Assembly (NCBI GenBank): GCA_035295705.1
Contig: DATGIN010000005.1
Location: 1-17,650, forward strand
DNA from: Poindextera sp035295705
GTDB taxonomy: Bacteria; Pseudomonadota; Alphaproteobacteria; Caulobacterales; Caulobacteraceae
DNA length: 17,650 nucleotides
Direction: 5' to 3'
Shown here: positions 7,433-14,054 of the stretch, piece after piece
Position numbering within the stretch: position 1 is the stretch's first letter
Layout: every line of letters starts with the position of its first letter
Position numbers and translations under genes: made by a program
Notes under the pieces: generated by a model
The model's input: only the letters and a program-made list of their open reading frames with translations
Told to the model about the DNA's origin: nothing
Databases searched by the model: none

Positions 7433-8023
7433 TCAGGCGTAGGTCCAGCGCTGGACGCCGGCCAGCTCGAGGAAATTGGCCAGCAGGTCGTGTCCGGCTT
7501 CGGTCGCGATCGACTCGGGATGGAATTGCACGCCGAGCCATGGCCGGTCGCGGCGCTGGATTCCCATGACCTCGCCGTCTTCGGTCCAGGCGGTGACCTG
7601 CACGTACTCGGGCAGGGTCTCGCGCGGGACAGACAGGCTGTGGTAGCGCGTCGCCGTGAACGGGTTCGGCAAGGTCTTGAAGACGCCCTCGCCCGTATGG
7701 TGGATGCGGCTGGTCTTGCCGTGCATCAGGGTTTTCGCGCGCACGACCTGGCCCCCGCTGGCCTGGCCGATGGCCTGATGGCCCAGGCAGACGCCGAGGA
7801 TCGGCAAGTCGGCCGGCGCCGCGGCCAGAAGGTCCAGGCAGATTCCGGCTTCATTCGGCGTGCAGGGGCCAGGCGACAGGAGGATGGCCTCTGGCCGCGT
7901 CGCGAGGGCGTCGGCCGTGGTCAGGGCGTCGTTGCGCGCGACCCGGGTCTCCGCCCCAAGCTCGTTCAGGTAGTGAACGAGGTTGTAGGTGAAGCTGTCG
8001 TAGTTATCGATGACCAGGATCAT
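7433..8023 (-). CDS. trpG: anthranilate synthase glutamine amidotransferase subunit
   Basis: Class I glutamine amidotransferase that supplies ammonia to TrpE for anthranilate formation; in some bacteria it also serves PabB. The 196 residues carry MILVIDNYDSFTYNLVHYL at the N terminus, the oxyanion-loop LLSPGPCTPNEAG (48-60), the nucleophile Cys79 in LGVCLGHQ, and the His168/Glu170 pair in FHPES. It is a separate gene, not fused to trpE as in rhizobia. It is separated from trpE by about 950 bp holding two unrelated small genes. A TATGAT hexamer 27 bp upstream may give trpGDC its own promoter. Confidence 0.96.
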   Translation of the reverse strand: MILVIDNYDSFTYNLVHYLNELGAETRVARNDALTTADALATRPEAILLSPGPCTPNEAGICLDLLAAAPADLPILGVCLGHQAIGQASGGQVVRAKTLMHGKTSRIHHTGEGVFKTLPNPFTATRYHSLSVPRETLPEYVQVTAWTEDGEVMGIQRRDRPWLGVQFHPESIATEAGHDLLANFLELAGVQRWTYA

Positions 8024-8049
8024 GCGGCGCGCCGTCTTGAGAGGACGCC

Positions 8050-8055
8050 ATCATA
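8050..8055 (-). promoter_or_regulatory. candidate -10 of a trpGDC promoter
   Basis: The minus strand reads TATGAT, one mismatch from TATAAT, 27 bases upstream of the trpG start, in the 82-bp gap after the upstream secreted-protein gene. The -35 region at 17 bp (TGTGCG) is poor. A promoter here would make sense because trpG is not adjacent to trpE. Confidence 0.3.
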
Positions 8056-8105
8056 TCGGCCGCCCAGCGCGCCGCACAGTCCCGTGGGGTTGCGCCCCTT
8101 GAGCG

Positions 8106-8594
8106 CTAGCGGCCGACGGTCGCGCCGCCGGAAGCCGACCCAGACGCTCCGCCGCTGGCGCCGATGCCCTGGCCCGAGGCCGCGCCCGATGCGCCGACCT
8201 GGCCGCTCGCGCTGCCGTTCGCGGACGCGCCGGCGGCTGGCGTCGAGGTCGTTGCGGCCGTATCCGCGGCCGCACCGCCGGCAGCCGCCGCAGAGCCCGT
8301 CGTCTGTGTGGCGCGGTTGCGCAGGTGCCTGACCTTCTGCTTGACCGTCGCGCCGGTCGGCGAGCCCAGGTCCTGCGTCGTGGACGAAATGCCGCTAGCG
8401 TCGGCGTCCGCAGAGCCGCTCGCGCTGCCGCCCAGCGCGCCGCTGGCCGTTCCGCCGACGGCGCCGGTCGCGCCGCTGACGGCGCCTCCGATTGCTCCGT
8501 GGCCGCCGAGCTGGGCGTTGGCGGTGACACCGCCGAGCAGGAAGGCCGCCGAAGCGCTCAGCGCCAGGGCGATGGTGGGAAATCGAGCAGACAC
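8106..8594 (-). CDS. exported Gly/Ala/Ser-rich low-complexity protein, function unknown
   Basis: I do not recognise a family. The 162-residue product starts with a clear Sec signal peptide (hydrophobic stretch about 7-22, likely cleavage after TANA at about 27), so it should be periplasmic or extracellular. The mature part is almost all Gly, Ala, Ser and Thr in loose GASG/SASG repeats. A short basic island (VKQKVRHLRNRATQ, about 84-97) breaks it. There are no cysteines and no lipobox. The start is GTG at 8592-8594, supported by an excellent Shine-Dalgarno (AAAGGAGAGG, about 5 bases before it), which argues strongly for a real gene despite the biased composition. It is read in the trp direction between trpE and trpG, and divergently from the small plus-strand gene at 8742. 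It could be a surface, envelope-stress or matrix protein; this is a guess. Confidence 0.75.
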   Translation of the reverse strand: MSARFPTIALALSASAAFLLGGVTANAQLGGHGAIGGAVSGATGAVGGTASGALGGSASGSADADASGISSTTQDLGSPTGATVKQKVRHLRNRATQTTGSAAAAGGAAADTAATTSTPAAGASANGSASGQVGASGAASGQGIGASGGASGSASGGATVGR

Positions 8595-8635
8595 AAGCCT
8601 CTCCTTTCGAACGAAGTGCGCCCCCGCGCCGCGTT

Positions 8636-8655
8636 ACGGCCAAGGAAACGGCCGT
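8636..8655. repeat. inverted repeat in the divergent spacer
   Basis: ACGGCC (8636-8641) and GGCCGT (8650-8655) are inverted around 8 bases, immediately followed by a second GGCC and a T-rich stretch (TCGTTTTGTTT) on the plus strand. As a plus-strand terminator it would have no upstream transcript. It more likely belongs to the leader or operator of the minus-strand gene starting at 8594. Confidence 0.3.
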
Positions 8656-8673
8656 CGGCCTCGTTTTGTTTCC
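8647..8673 (-). promoter_or_regulatory. candidate EcfG-type (general stress) promoter
   Basis: On the minus strand GGAAAC (8673-8668) is followed after 17 bases by CGTT (8650-8647). The general stress sigma factor of alphaproteobacteria (EcfG, SigT in Caulobacter) uses GGAAC-N16/17-CGTT, so this is a near match with one extra or changed base in the -35. It would give a leader of about 45 bases to the exported protein at 8594. Suggestive only. Confidence 0.3.
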
Positions 8674-8741
8674 AGAGCGACGCGATGGGGTGGCGGCCGA
8701 GCAGGGCTTCGTCGCCGGCCGGTGCGGCCCTAAGCTTGGGC

Positions 8742-8960
8742 ATGGTTCCGATTGAGTCGCCCGATCAGCACGCGGCTTTCGCCGATGCGCTTGCGCGCGT
8801 GCGCGCTCGCCTCGAGCCGCCCCCGCCGCCCGAGCGGCTGTGGCCGACGATCGCCGCCGCAGCCTTCTTCGCCTTCGCGGCGATGACGTTTGCGACCGCG
8901 GCTATCCTGGCGCCGCCCGCGCAGCTGACGCCGATCAGCGACGTGCGCGGCGCCGTCTGA
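8742..8960 (+). CDS. small single-pass membrane protein, function unknown
   Basis: A 72-residue product with no family I recognise. It has an acidic/basic N-terminal segment (1-26), a proline run (27-31, EPPPPPER), one strong transmembrane helix (about 35-57, WPTIAAAAFFAFAAMTFATAAIL) and a short polar tail. The topology would be N-in with a short periplasmic tail. The ATG at 8742 follows a weak GGG. It runs against the trp operon, stops 9 bp before the trpE stop (convergent), and is divergent from the exported-protein gene with a 147-bp shared spacer. The clean hydropathy pattern and tight fit between neighbours favour a real gene; its small size keeps confidence moderate. Confidence 0.6.
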   Translation: MVPIESPDQHAAFADALARVRARLEPPPPPERLWPTIAAAAFFAFAAMTFATAAILAPPAQLTPISDVRGAV

Positions 8961-8969
8961 CCGACGGCG

Positions 8970-10508
8970 CTATTCGAACCGCCAGGCCTCGGCGACAGCG
9001 TCCGCCAGCGCGGCCGCCTTGGACACGGTCTCTTCATATTCCGCGTTCGGATCGCTGTCGGCGACCACGCCGCCGCCGGCCTGCACGTACAGGACCCCGT
9101 CCTTCACCAGCCCCGTACGCAGCACGATGCAGGTGTCGACGCTGCCGTCGCAGCCGAAGTAACCGACCGCTCCGGCGTAGACGAGGCCACGCTTTTCGCT
9201 CTCCAACTCGTCGATGATCTGCATCGCCCGCACTTTCGGCGCCCCAGAGAGTGTTCCGGCCGGCAGGGCCGCCATCAGCACGTCGACCGGATCGACGCCA
9301 GGCGGCGCGTCACCTTCCACGTTCGACACCAGGTGCATCACGTGGCTGTAGCGTTCCACGAAGAAGGAGGCGGTCACGCGCACGCTCGGACGGCGGGCGC
9401 GCGCGTCAGGCGCGTTACGGCCGGCCTGGCCCAGCATCGCGACCCGGCCGACGTCGTTGCGTCCTAGGTCGAGCAGCATCAGGTGCTCGGCATGCTCCTT
9501 GGGATCGGCTTTGAGCTCGTCTTCCAGCGCCGCATCCGCCTCGGGCGTAGGGCCCCGGGGCCGCGTGCCGGCGATCGGGCGGATGGTGATCTTTCCGTCG
9601 CGCAGGCGCACGAGGATTTCCGGGCTCGATCCCACCAGCTGGAAGTCGCCAAAGCTCAGAAAGAACAGAAACGGCGAGGGGTTGGTGCGGCGGAGCGACC
9701 GATAGAGGGCGAACGGATCGCCGGAAAACGGGACCCGGAAGCGATGGCTTGGCACGACCTGAAAGACGTCGCCGGCCTCGATGTAGCGTTTGGCCCGCTC
9801 GACGATCGCCCAATAGGCCTCGCGCGGGACCGGCGAGGTCAACGTAGGCGCGGCGGCGGGGGCTGCGCGATTGACCGGCGCCGCGGGTGTCGGTCTGGCG
9901 AGCGCCGAAACCACGGCGTCGAGGCGTTCCTCAGCCGCTCGGTACGCGACCTTGGCCGGCGACTCCGAGGGCCGCACGGTGGTGGAAAGGATGATCTCCT
10001 GCGCGATGCCGTCGAACACCGCCACGATCGAGGGACGCGTGAGGATGGCGTCAGGCAGTCCGAGCGGGTCGGAATTCAGGTCCGGCAGCGGTTCGACAAG
10101 CCGGATCAGGTCGTAGCCGATGGCGCCGAATACTCCCGCCGCCATCGGCGGCAGCCCGGCCGGCAGGTCGAGCCTGGATGCGGCGATCAGATCGCGAAGG
10201 CTTTCCAGGGCGCCGCCAGGCTGGGACGAGAAGCGACCGGCCGCGATATCTCCGCCTTGCGCGATCTCGGCCCGGTCCCCGCGGCAGCGCCAAACGAGCT
10301 CGGGCCGCATCGTGATGACCGAGTAGCGTCCGCGCCAGGCGCCGCCTTCGACCGACTCGAACAGGAAGGCGTACGGCTCGCCGGCTGCGATTTTCAGGTA
10401 AGCGGAGACCGGGGTCTCCAGATCGTCGACGATCCGGCGCCAGACCAGCTGCGGACGGCCGTTTCCATAGCCGTCGCAAAAAGTCTTAAGCGACGGCTCG
10501 ACGTTCAA
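8970..10508 (-). CDS. trpE: anthranilate synthase component I
   Basis: Converts chorismate and ammonia (from TrpG) to anthranilate, the first and feedback-inhibited step of tryptophan synthesis. The 512 residues include the tryptophan-binding motif YAFLFESVEGG (46-56) and the chorismate-binding domain with IAGTRPRGP (312-320), DPKEHAEHLMLLDLGRNDVGRVA (335-357), ERYSHVMHLVSNVEGD (385-400) and PAGTLSGAPK (416-425). About 14-15 extra residues rich in Arg/Ala (about 361-375) lie between RVAMLG and VRVTASFF, where most family members have a tight turn. The start is TTG at 10506-10508; its TTGA overlaps the ppiD stop by 4 bp. There is no other in-frame ATG until residue 67, inside conserved sequence. 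This overlap leaves no room for a Trp-rich leader peptide or attenuator directly upstream, unlike rhizobial trpE(G). Confidence 0.95.
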   Translation of the reverse strand: MNVEPSLKTFCDGYGNGRPQLVWRRIVDDLETPVSAYLKIAAGEPYAFLFESVEGGAWRGRYSVITMRPELVWRCRGDRAEIAQGGDIAAGRFSSQPGGALESLRDLIAASRLDLPAGLPPMAAGVFGAIGYDLIRLVEPLPDLNSDPLGLPDAILTRPSIVAVFDGIAQEIILSTTVRPSESPAKVAYRAAEERLDAVVSALARPTPAAPVNRAAPAAAPTLTSPVPREAYWAIVERAKRYIEAGDVFQVVPSHRFRVPFSGDPFALYRSLRRTNPSPFLFFLSFGDFQLVGSSPEILVRLRDGKITIRPIAGTRPRGPTPEADAALEDELKADPKEHAEHLMLLDLGRNDVGRVAMLGQAGRNAPDARARRPSVRVTASFFVERYSHVMHLVSNVEGDAPPGVDPVDVLMAALPAGTLSGAPKVRAMQIIDELESEKRGLVYAGAVGYFGCDGSVDTCIVLRTGLVKDGVLYVQAGGGVVADSDPNAEYEETVSKAAALADAVAEAWRFE

Positions 10509-12439
10509 AGCGACGGCCCGCGCTTTGGCGGAGCCCCGCTATGGGAGCCTTCCTCGGGCGCCGCGCCGATCGCTTGCCGCGCCGCGTTGAGATCGCCCTG
10601 CGGTTTCACCTTGGCCACGGCATAGACGCGGGCCGCCTCGACCATGTCGCCCAGCAGGGAATCGTTGAAAGCGTCCGCGGCTTGCTGCGCCTGCCGCGCC
10701 GCGTCGGGACCGGCGGCCGCCTGCATGCCGTCGACTCGCGCCACGATCACGGCGACGGCCGAGCCGACCGGACCGCTGACCACCTCGCCCTTCTTCGCCG
10801 CGAACAGCGCGGCGATCATTTGGGCGTCCATTTGCCGCCCCTGCGTCAGAGCCTGCCGGGTCACGCTCGGCAGGCTCTTGACCTGCGCATGCGCGGAGGC
10901 GGCGGCGGCCTCGAGGCTCTGCCCCTTGTTCACCGCCTTGACCAGCTGGTCGGCGAGGGCGTTCAGGCGGTCCAGCGTCGTCTTGGCCATGTAGAACTGC
11001 ACCGCCTGCGGCCTGACTTCGGCGACCGTAGGCATGGCCGGCGGCGCTACGGTCTGCACCCGGACGGCGAAGTATTCCCCTTCGCCCTCGTCCTCCTGCA
11101 TGTCGCTTTCCTGGCCCTGGTTCAGCGAGAAGGCCAACTTCAACAGCCTGGGCGTCGCTCCGGCCACCGGCTGGTTCTTCATGTCGCGTCCGTCCGCCGA
11201 CAGTGGGCCCAGAGTGATGGGCGCGACGGCGGCCGCGCGCGCTGCGTCCGGCAGGTTGGCGCCAGAGTCGGCGGCGGTTCTGTATTTCTGGACCTCGGCG
11301 AAGACCCTCGCGACGGCTTCGTCCATTTTCGCCTTTGCTTCGAGCTGCGGACGAAGCTGCTCGAGCGAAGGCGTGACCGCCGGCGTCACCTTAAGCACCT
11401 TGACGACGGCATAGCCTGCAAGCCCGCTCTTCAAGGGTCCCAGAACCTGACCTGCGGTTGCCGCAAACGTTGGATCGGCCACGCTGGGGTCGACGATCTG
11501 CGCCTTCGACCGATCGGCCAGCAAGGTCGGGCTAACGCCGGTTGCCTTCGCTACGACGTCCGGACTGTCGCCCGCCTTCAGCCGCATCGCGATGGTCTGC
11601 GCCTTTGCGCCGTCCGGCGTGGCGAACTCGATCAGCGAGCGCCGTTCGGGCTGGGCCAAGCTGGACTTGGCCGCGTCGTACAGCGTCTGCACCTTGGCCT
11701 GGTCGACCGGCATGTTCGGGGCGATTTCGCGCGCGCTCAGCCGCACCACGGTCAACGTCCGCATTTCCGGCCGCGGCCGCACGTTGGCGTTGATCAGCGC
11801 CTGCAGCTGTGCGTCGGTGGGCGGCGGCGGAGGCGGAACCGCGTGCTGATCCAGCACGAAATAGCTGATGGCCCGGCTGTCCAGGTTGTAGCTCGCCAGC
11901 AAGGCCCCATAGATCTTCGGGGTCCGCAAACCGGCCGCCAGCCCGGCCACCATGTGGCGCTGCGCCAGGTCGTTGCGGATCTCGTCCTTTAGTTCCGCGG
12001 CGCTGATGCCGTTGTTCGCCAGGAACTCGTTCACTCGCATCTGGTCGAACTGGCCAAGCGCGTTCGCGAACGCAGGCGCTTCGTTGATCTCGAGGTCGAC
12101 GAGGTATTCGGCGGGGCGAATGCCGGCGCGGCTGAGGTAGTCGGACAGGGCCGCCTGCGACTCGACCGCTCCGAGGATCTGCTGGTCATAGCCGGCGGCG
12201 ATCGCATCGCTGACGCTCACCTCCTGGCCGGTCTGCTGCTCGAATCCCTGCAACAGGATCTGAAAGTCGCGCTTGTAGGCGGCGGGCGAGACGTCATGAG
12301 AGCCCGCCTGCACGACGGCGTTCGAGAACTTCGGATGCAGGACGTCGCTGACGCCGAATATCAGGAAGCCGATCGTCAGCGGCACCAGCAACAGCGACGC
12401 GACCCACGACTGCGAAAACTTGCGGATGAGAGCGAGCAT
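10505..12439 (-). CDS. ppiD: PpiD/SurA-like membrane-anchored peptidyl-prolyl isomerase or chaperone
   Basis: Periplasmic folding factor anchored in the inner membrane near the Sec channel. The 644 residues begin with a short cytoplasmic end and one transmembrane anchor (about 12-30, WVASLLLVPLTIGFLIFGV). A SurA/PpiD N-terminal chaperone region with FQILLQGFEQQTGQEVS and the RVNEFLANNGISAAELKDEIRNDL-type segment follows. The parvulin-like region is degenerate (RRSLIEFATPDGAKAQTIAMRLKAG onward) and I cannot point to clear isomerase active-site residues, so a chaperone role is as likely. The start is the ATG at 12437-12439 (MLALIRKFSQSW), since the family begins right before the anchor; the in-frame extension to 12763 would overlap tpiA. 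It is divergent from tpiA and overlaps trpE by 4 bp. The PpiD-trp linkage recurs in alphaproteobacteria. Confidence 0.88.
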   Translation of the reverse strand: MLALIRKFSQSWVASLLLVPLTIGFLIFGVSDVLHPKFSNAVVQAGSHDVSPAAYKRDFQILLQGFEQQTGQEVSVSDAIAAGYDQQILGAVESQAALSDYLSRAGIRPAEYLVDLEINEAPAFANALGQFDQMRVNEFLANNGISAAELKDEIRNDLAQRHMVAGLAAGLRTPKIYGALLASYNLDSRAISYFVLDQHAVPPPPPPTDAQLQALINANVRPRPEMRTLTVVRLSAREIAPNMPVDQAKVQTLYDAAKSSLAQPERRSLIEFATPDGAKAQTIAMRLKAGDSPDVVAKATGVSPTLLADRSKAQIVDPSVADPTFAATAGQVLGPLKSGLAGYAVVKVLKVTPAVTPSLEQLRPQLEAKAKMDEAVARVFAEVQKYRTAADSGANLPDAARAAAVAPITLGPLSADGRDMKNQPVAGATPRLLKLAFSLNQGQESDMQEDEGEGEYFAVRVQTVAPPAMPTVAEVRPQAVQFYMAKTTLDRLNALADQLVKAVNKGQSLEAAAASAHAQVKSLPSVTRQALTQGRQMDAQMIAALFAAKKGEVVSGPVGSAVAVIVARVDGMQAAAGPDAARQAQQAADAFNDSLLGDMVEAARVYAVAKVKPQGDLNAARQAIGAAPEEGSHSGAPPKRGPSL

Positions 12440-12460
12440 GGCGGCGGCGGTTCCGACCAG

Positions 12461-12474
12461 GCGCCCGGGGGCGC
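12461..12474. repeat. strong inverted repeat upstream of ppiD
   Basis: GCGCCC-GG-GGGCGC, a fully paired 6-bp stem, lies 22 bp upstream of the ppiD start in the 152-bp divergent ppiD/tpiA region. It would be in the ppiD leader if the promoter at 12488-12517 is right. Operator, leader hairpin or chance are all possible. Confidence 0.3.
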
Positions 12475-12487
12475 GGGCGGGGAGTGC

Positions 12488-12517
12488 GGTATAGTGGAGC
12501 CCCCGGCGCCCCGGCAA
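12488..12517 (-). promoter_or_regulatory. candidate ppiD-trpE promoter
   Basis: On the minus strand TTGCCG (12517-12512) and TATACC (12493-12488) are separated by 18 bases, each matching four of six consensus positions. Read as a Caulobacter-type promoter, TTGCCGG is one base from TTGACGS. It lies 49 bases upstream of the ppiD start. No comparable promoter is seen facing tpiA. Confidence 0.4.
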
Positions 12518-12591
12518 GCGCGTCGCTGGACACCTCCCTGCGGGGCATGCTCCACCTCGCTGCAGTCGAAGCGCGTCTCGGAGGGGGGCCG

Positions 12592-13359
12592 ATGCCGACG
12601 CCGCTGATCGCGGGCAACTGGAAGATGAATGGGCTGGGCGCGGATCTGGCTGAGGCGCGCGCGCTCGCCGCCGGACTGAAAGCGTTGCCGACCGCGCCCA
12701 GGGTGGCGCTCTGCCCGCCGGCCACGCTCGTTGAGCGGATGGTGCAGGCGCTGGGTGATTCACCCATCTCGGTCGGCGGACAGGACTGCCATCCCGACCC
12801 CGCCGGCGCCCACACCGGCGATATCAGCGCCGAGATGCTCGTGGACGCCGGCGCGCGGGTCGTCATCGTCGGTCACTCCGAGCGCAGGGCGTCCTACGGC
12901 GAGAGCGACGCCCTCGTCGCCGCGAAGGCGCTTGCCGCCCAGCGGGCCGGTCTCGAGCCCATCATCTGTGTCGGGGAGTCGCGCGCAGAACGGGACGCGG
13001 GCCGGGCGATCGACGTGATCTGCGACCAGGTCGGCAGCTGCATAGCCGACGAGCTCGCCGGACCCTTCGCGCTCGCCTACGAGCCGATCTGGGCGATCGG
13101 CGCCGGAGTGACCCCCAGCATGGACGAGATCGCCGAGGCCCACGCGGCGTTGCGGCGCGCGCTGCTCGCGTGCGCTGGCGAGCGGGGGAGGGCGGCGCCC
13201 ATCCTCTACGGCGGCTCGGTCAAGCCCGACAACGCGCGGCAGATCCTGGCTGCTCCAGACGTAGGCGGTGCGCTGGTGGGCGGCGCGTCGCTCAAGGCCG
13301 ATGACTTTCTGGCGATCATCCGCGCCGCGCCGCCCGACGCCCGCGTCGACCGTGTGTGA
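12592..13359 (+). CDS. tpiA: triosephosphate isomerase
   Basis: Interconverts dihydroxyacetone phosphate and glyceraldehyde 3-phosphate in glycolysis and gluconeogenesis. The 255 residues show AGNWKMNG (7-14, substrate Lys11), the catalytic His95 in VIVGHSERR, the catalytic Glu164 in AYEPIWAIGAG (flexible loop region following) and LYGGSVKPDNA (205-215, phosphate binding). The ATG at 12592 is chosen over ATGs at 12484 and 12547 because it has GGAGG 8 bases upstream and gives the standard N terminus. It is divergent from ppiD and convergent with a GNAT gene 37 bp away. The usual neighbours secG and pyrG follow after that insertion. Confidence 0.97.
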   Translation: MPTPLIAGNWKMNGLGADLAEARALAAGLKALPTAPRVALCPPATLVERMVQALGDSPISVGGQDCHPDPAGAHTGDISAEMLVDAGARVVIVGHSERRASYGESDALVAAKALAAQRAGLEPIICVGESRAERDAGRAIDVICDQVGSCIADELAGPFALAYEPIWAIGAGVTPSMDEIAEAHAALRRALLACAGERGRAAPILYGGSVKPDNARQILAAPDVGGALVGGASLKADDFLAIIRAAPPDARVDRV

Positions 13360-13396
13360 ACCGCCGCATGCGTTTCTGAGCAGCTTCGCCTGCAGA

Positions 13397-13915
13397 CTAG
13401 AGCAGCAGGCCGAACAGAAGGCAGTCGCGTCGCTCGCCATCCCGGTCGACATATCCGCGCATCAGGCCCTCGCGCCTGAACCCTAGCCGCTCGAGCAGCC
13501 GCACCGAGTGGACGTTCCCGATATGCGTGCGCGCTTCGAGCTTCCGCAGCCGCAACACGATCGCCGCGTGCGAGATCACCGCGTGCATCGCTTCGAACGT
13601 GTAGCCCTCGCCCCAATTCCTGCGGCCGACCATGAACCCGACCTCGGCGCGGGCGTGGCGGCGGTCTATCTCGGAGATGTCGCAAACGCCGACGAACATG
13701 TGGTCGCCGTTGCGCTCCATGGCCCAGAAGAAGCCCCGTTCCGCCTCCATTTCGTTCAGCTGGCGCTGGACAATGTCGCCCGTGACCGCGGGATCCTCGA
13801 CCTTGCCCACGTCCCAATAGGCCATCACCTCCGCGTCGCTCATCATGAGGTGGACCGCGCGGGCGTCGCCCGGATTCAGCGGGCGCAGGTTGAGGCGCTC
13901 GGTCTGCAGGATCAT
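13397..13915 (-). CDS. GNAT-family N-acetyltransferase (RimJ/RimL-like)
   Basis: Acetyl-CoA-dependent acetyltransferase, substrate unknown. The 172-residue protein starts ILQTERLNLRPLNPGDA, the standard opening of the RimJ/RimL (Acetyltransf_3) group. It carries the acetyl-CoA pyrophosphate loop GRRNWGEGY (97-105) and the C-terminal IGNVHSVRLLERLGFRREG (132-150), where the Asn and the F-x-x-E-G are characteristic. Group members acetylate ribosomal-protein N termini, amino acids or drugs; sequence alone does not choose. The ATG at 13913-13915 has a weak Shine-Dalgarno. It lies on the opposite strand between tpiA (convergent, 37 bp) and secG (divergent, 139 bp), so it looks like a single-gene insertion into the tpiA-secG-pyrG block. 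Confidence 0.88.
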   Translation of the reverse strand: MILQTERLNLRPLNPGDARAVHLMMSDAEVMAYWDVGKVEDPAVTGDIVQRQLNEMEAERGFFWAMERNGDHMFVGVCDISEIDRRHARAEVGFMVGRRNWGEGYTFEAMHAVISHAAIVLRLRKLEARTHIGNVHSVRLLERLGFRREGLMRGYVDRDGERRDCLLFGLLL

Positions 13916-13921
13916 CGAACC

Positions 13922-13935
13922 GACTCAGGCGATTC
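13922..13935. promoter_or_regulatory. pair of GANTC (CcrM methylation) sites upstream of secG
   Basis: GACTC (13922-13926) and GATTC (13931-13935) lie 4 bases apart in the GNAT/secG divergent region. GANTC is the target of CcrM, the cell-cycle adenine methyltransferase of alphaproteobacteria, and sites in promoters can be regulatory. No promoter core is clear here: TTGGCG downstream (13938-13943) could be a -35, but the -10 is poor. Confidence 0.3.
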
Positions 13936-14054
13936 GGTTGGCGGGGTCCCCGTCCCTAGCGCCAGCGACGGCGAGGTGGTAGAGGGCGCAAAGATGCGGA
14001 CGGGCCAAGTCGCGCCGCCGCCCGCGCCCTTCAGGACATCGAGCGTTCAGGTCC

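Noticed and set aside
8086..8098. GGGG-TTGCG-CCCC hairpin after the exported-protein gene
   Set aside because: Only 4 bp of stem and no T-run on the relevant strand; too weak to call a terminator.
8636..8671. Intrinsic terminator on the plus strand (hairpin plus TCGTTTTGTTT)
   Set aside because: No plus-strand gene lies upstream to be terminated, and the T-tract is interrupted. It is better explained as promoter or leader DNA of the minus-strand gene.
13929..14000. Possible tRNA-like segment in the GNAT/secG spacer (GGTGGTAGAGGGCGC)
   Set aside because: No GGTTCGAATCC-type T-loop and no pairing acceptor arm could be found on either strand.
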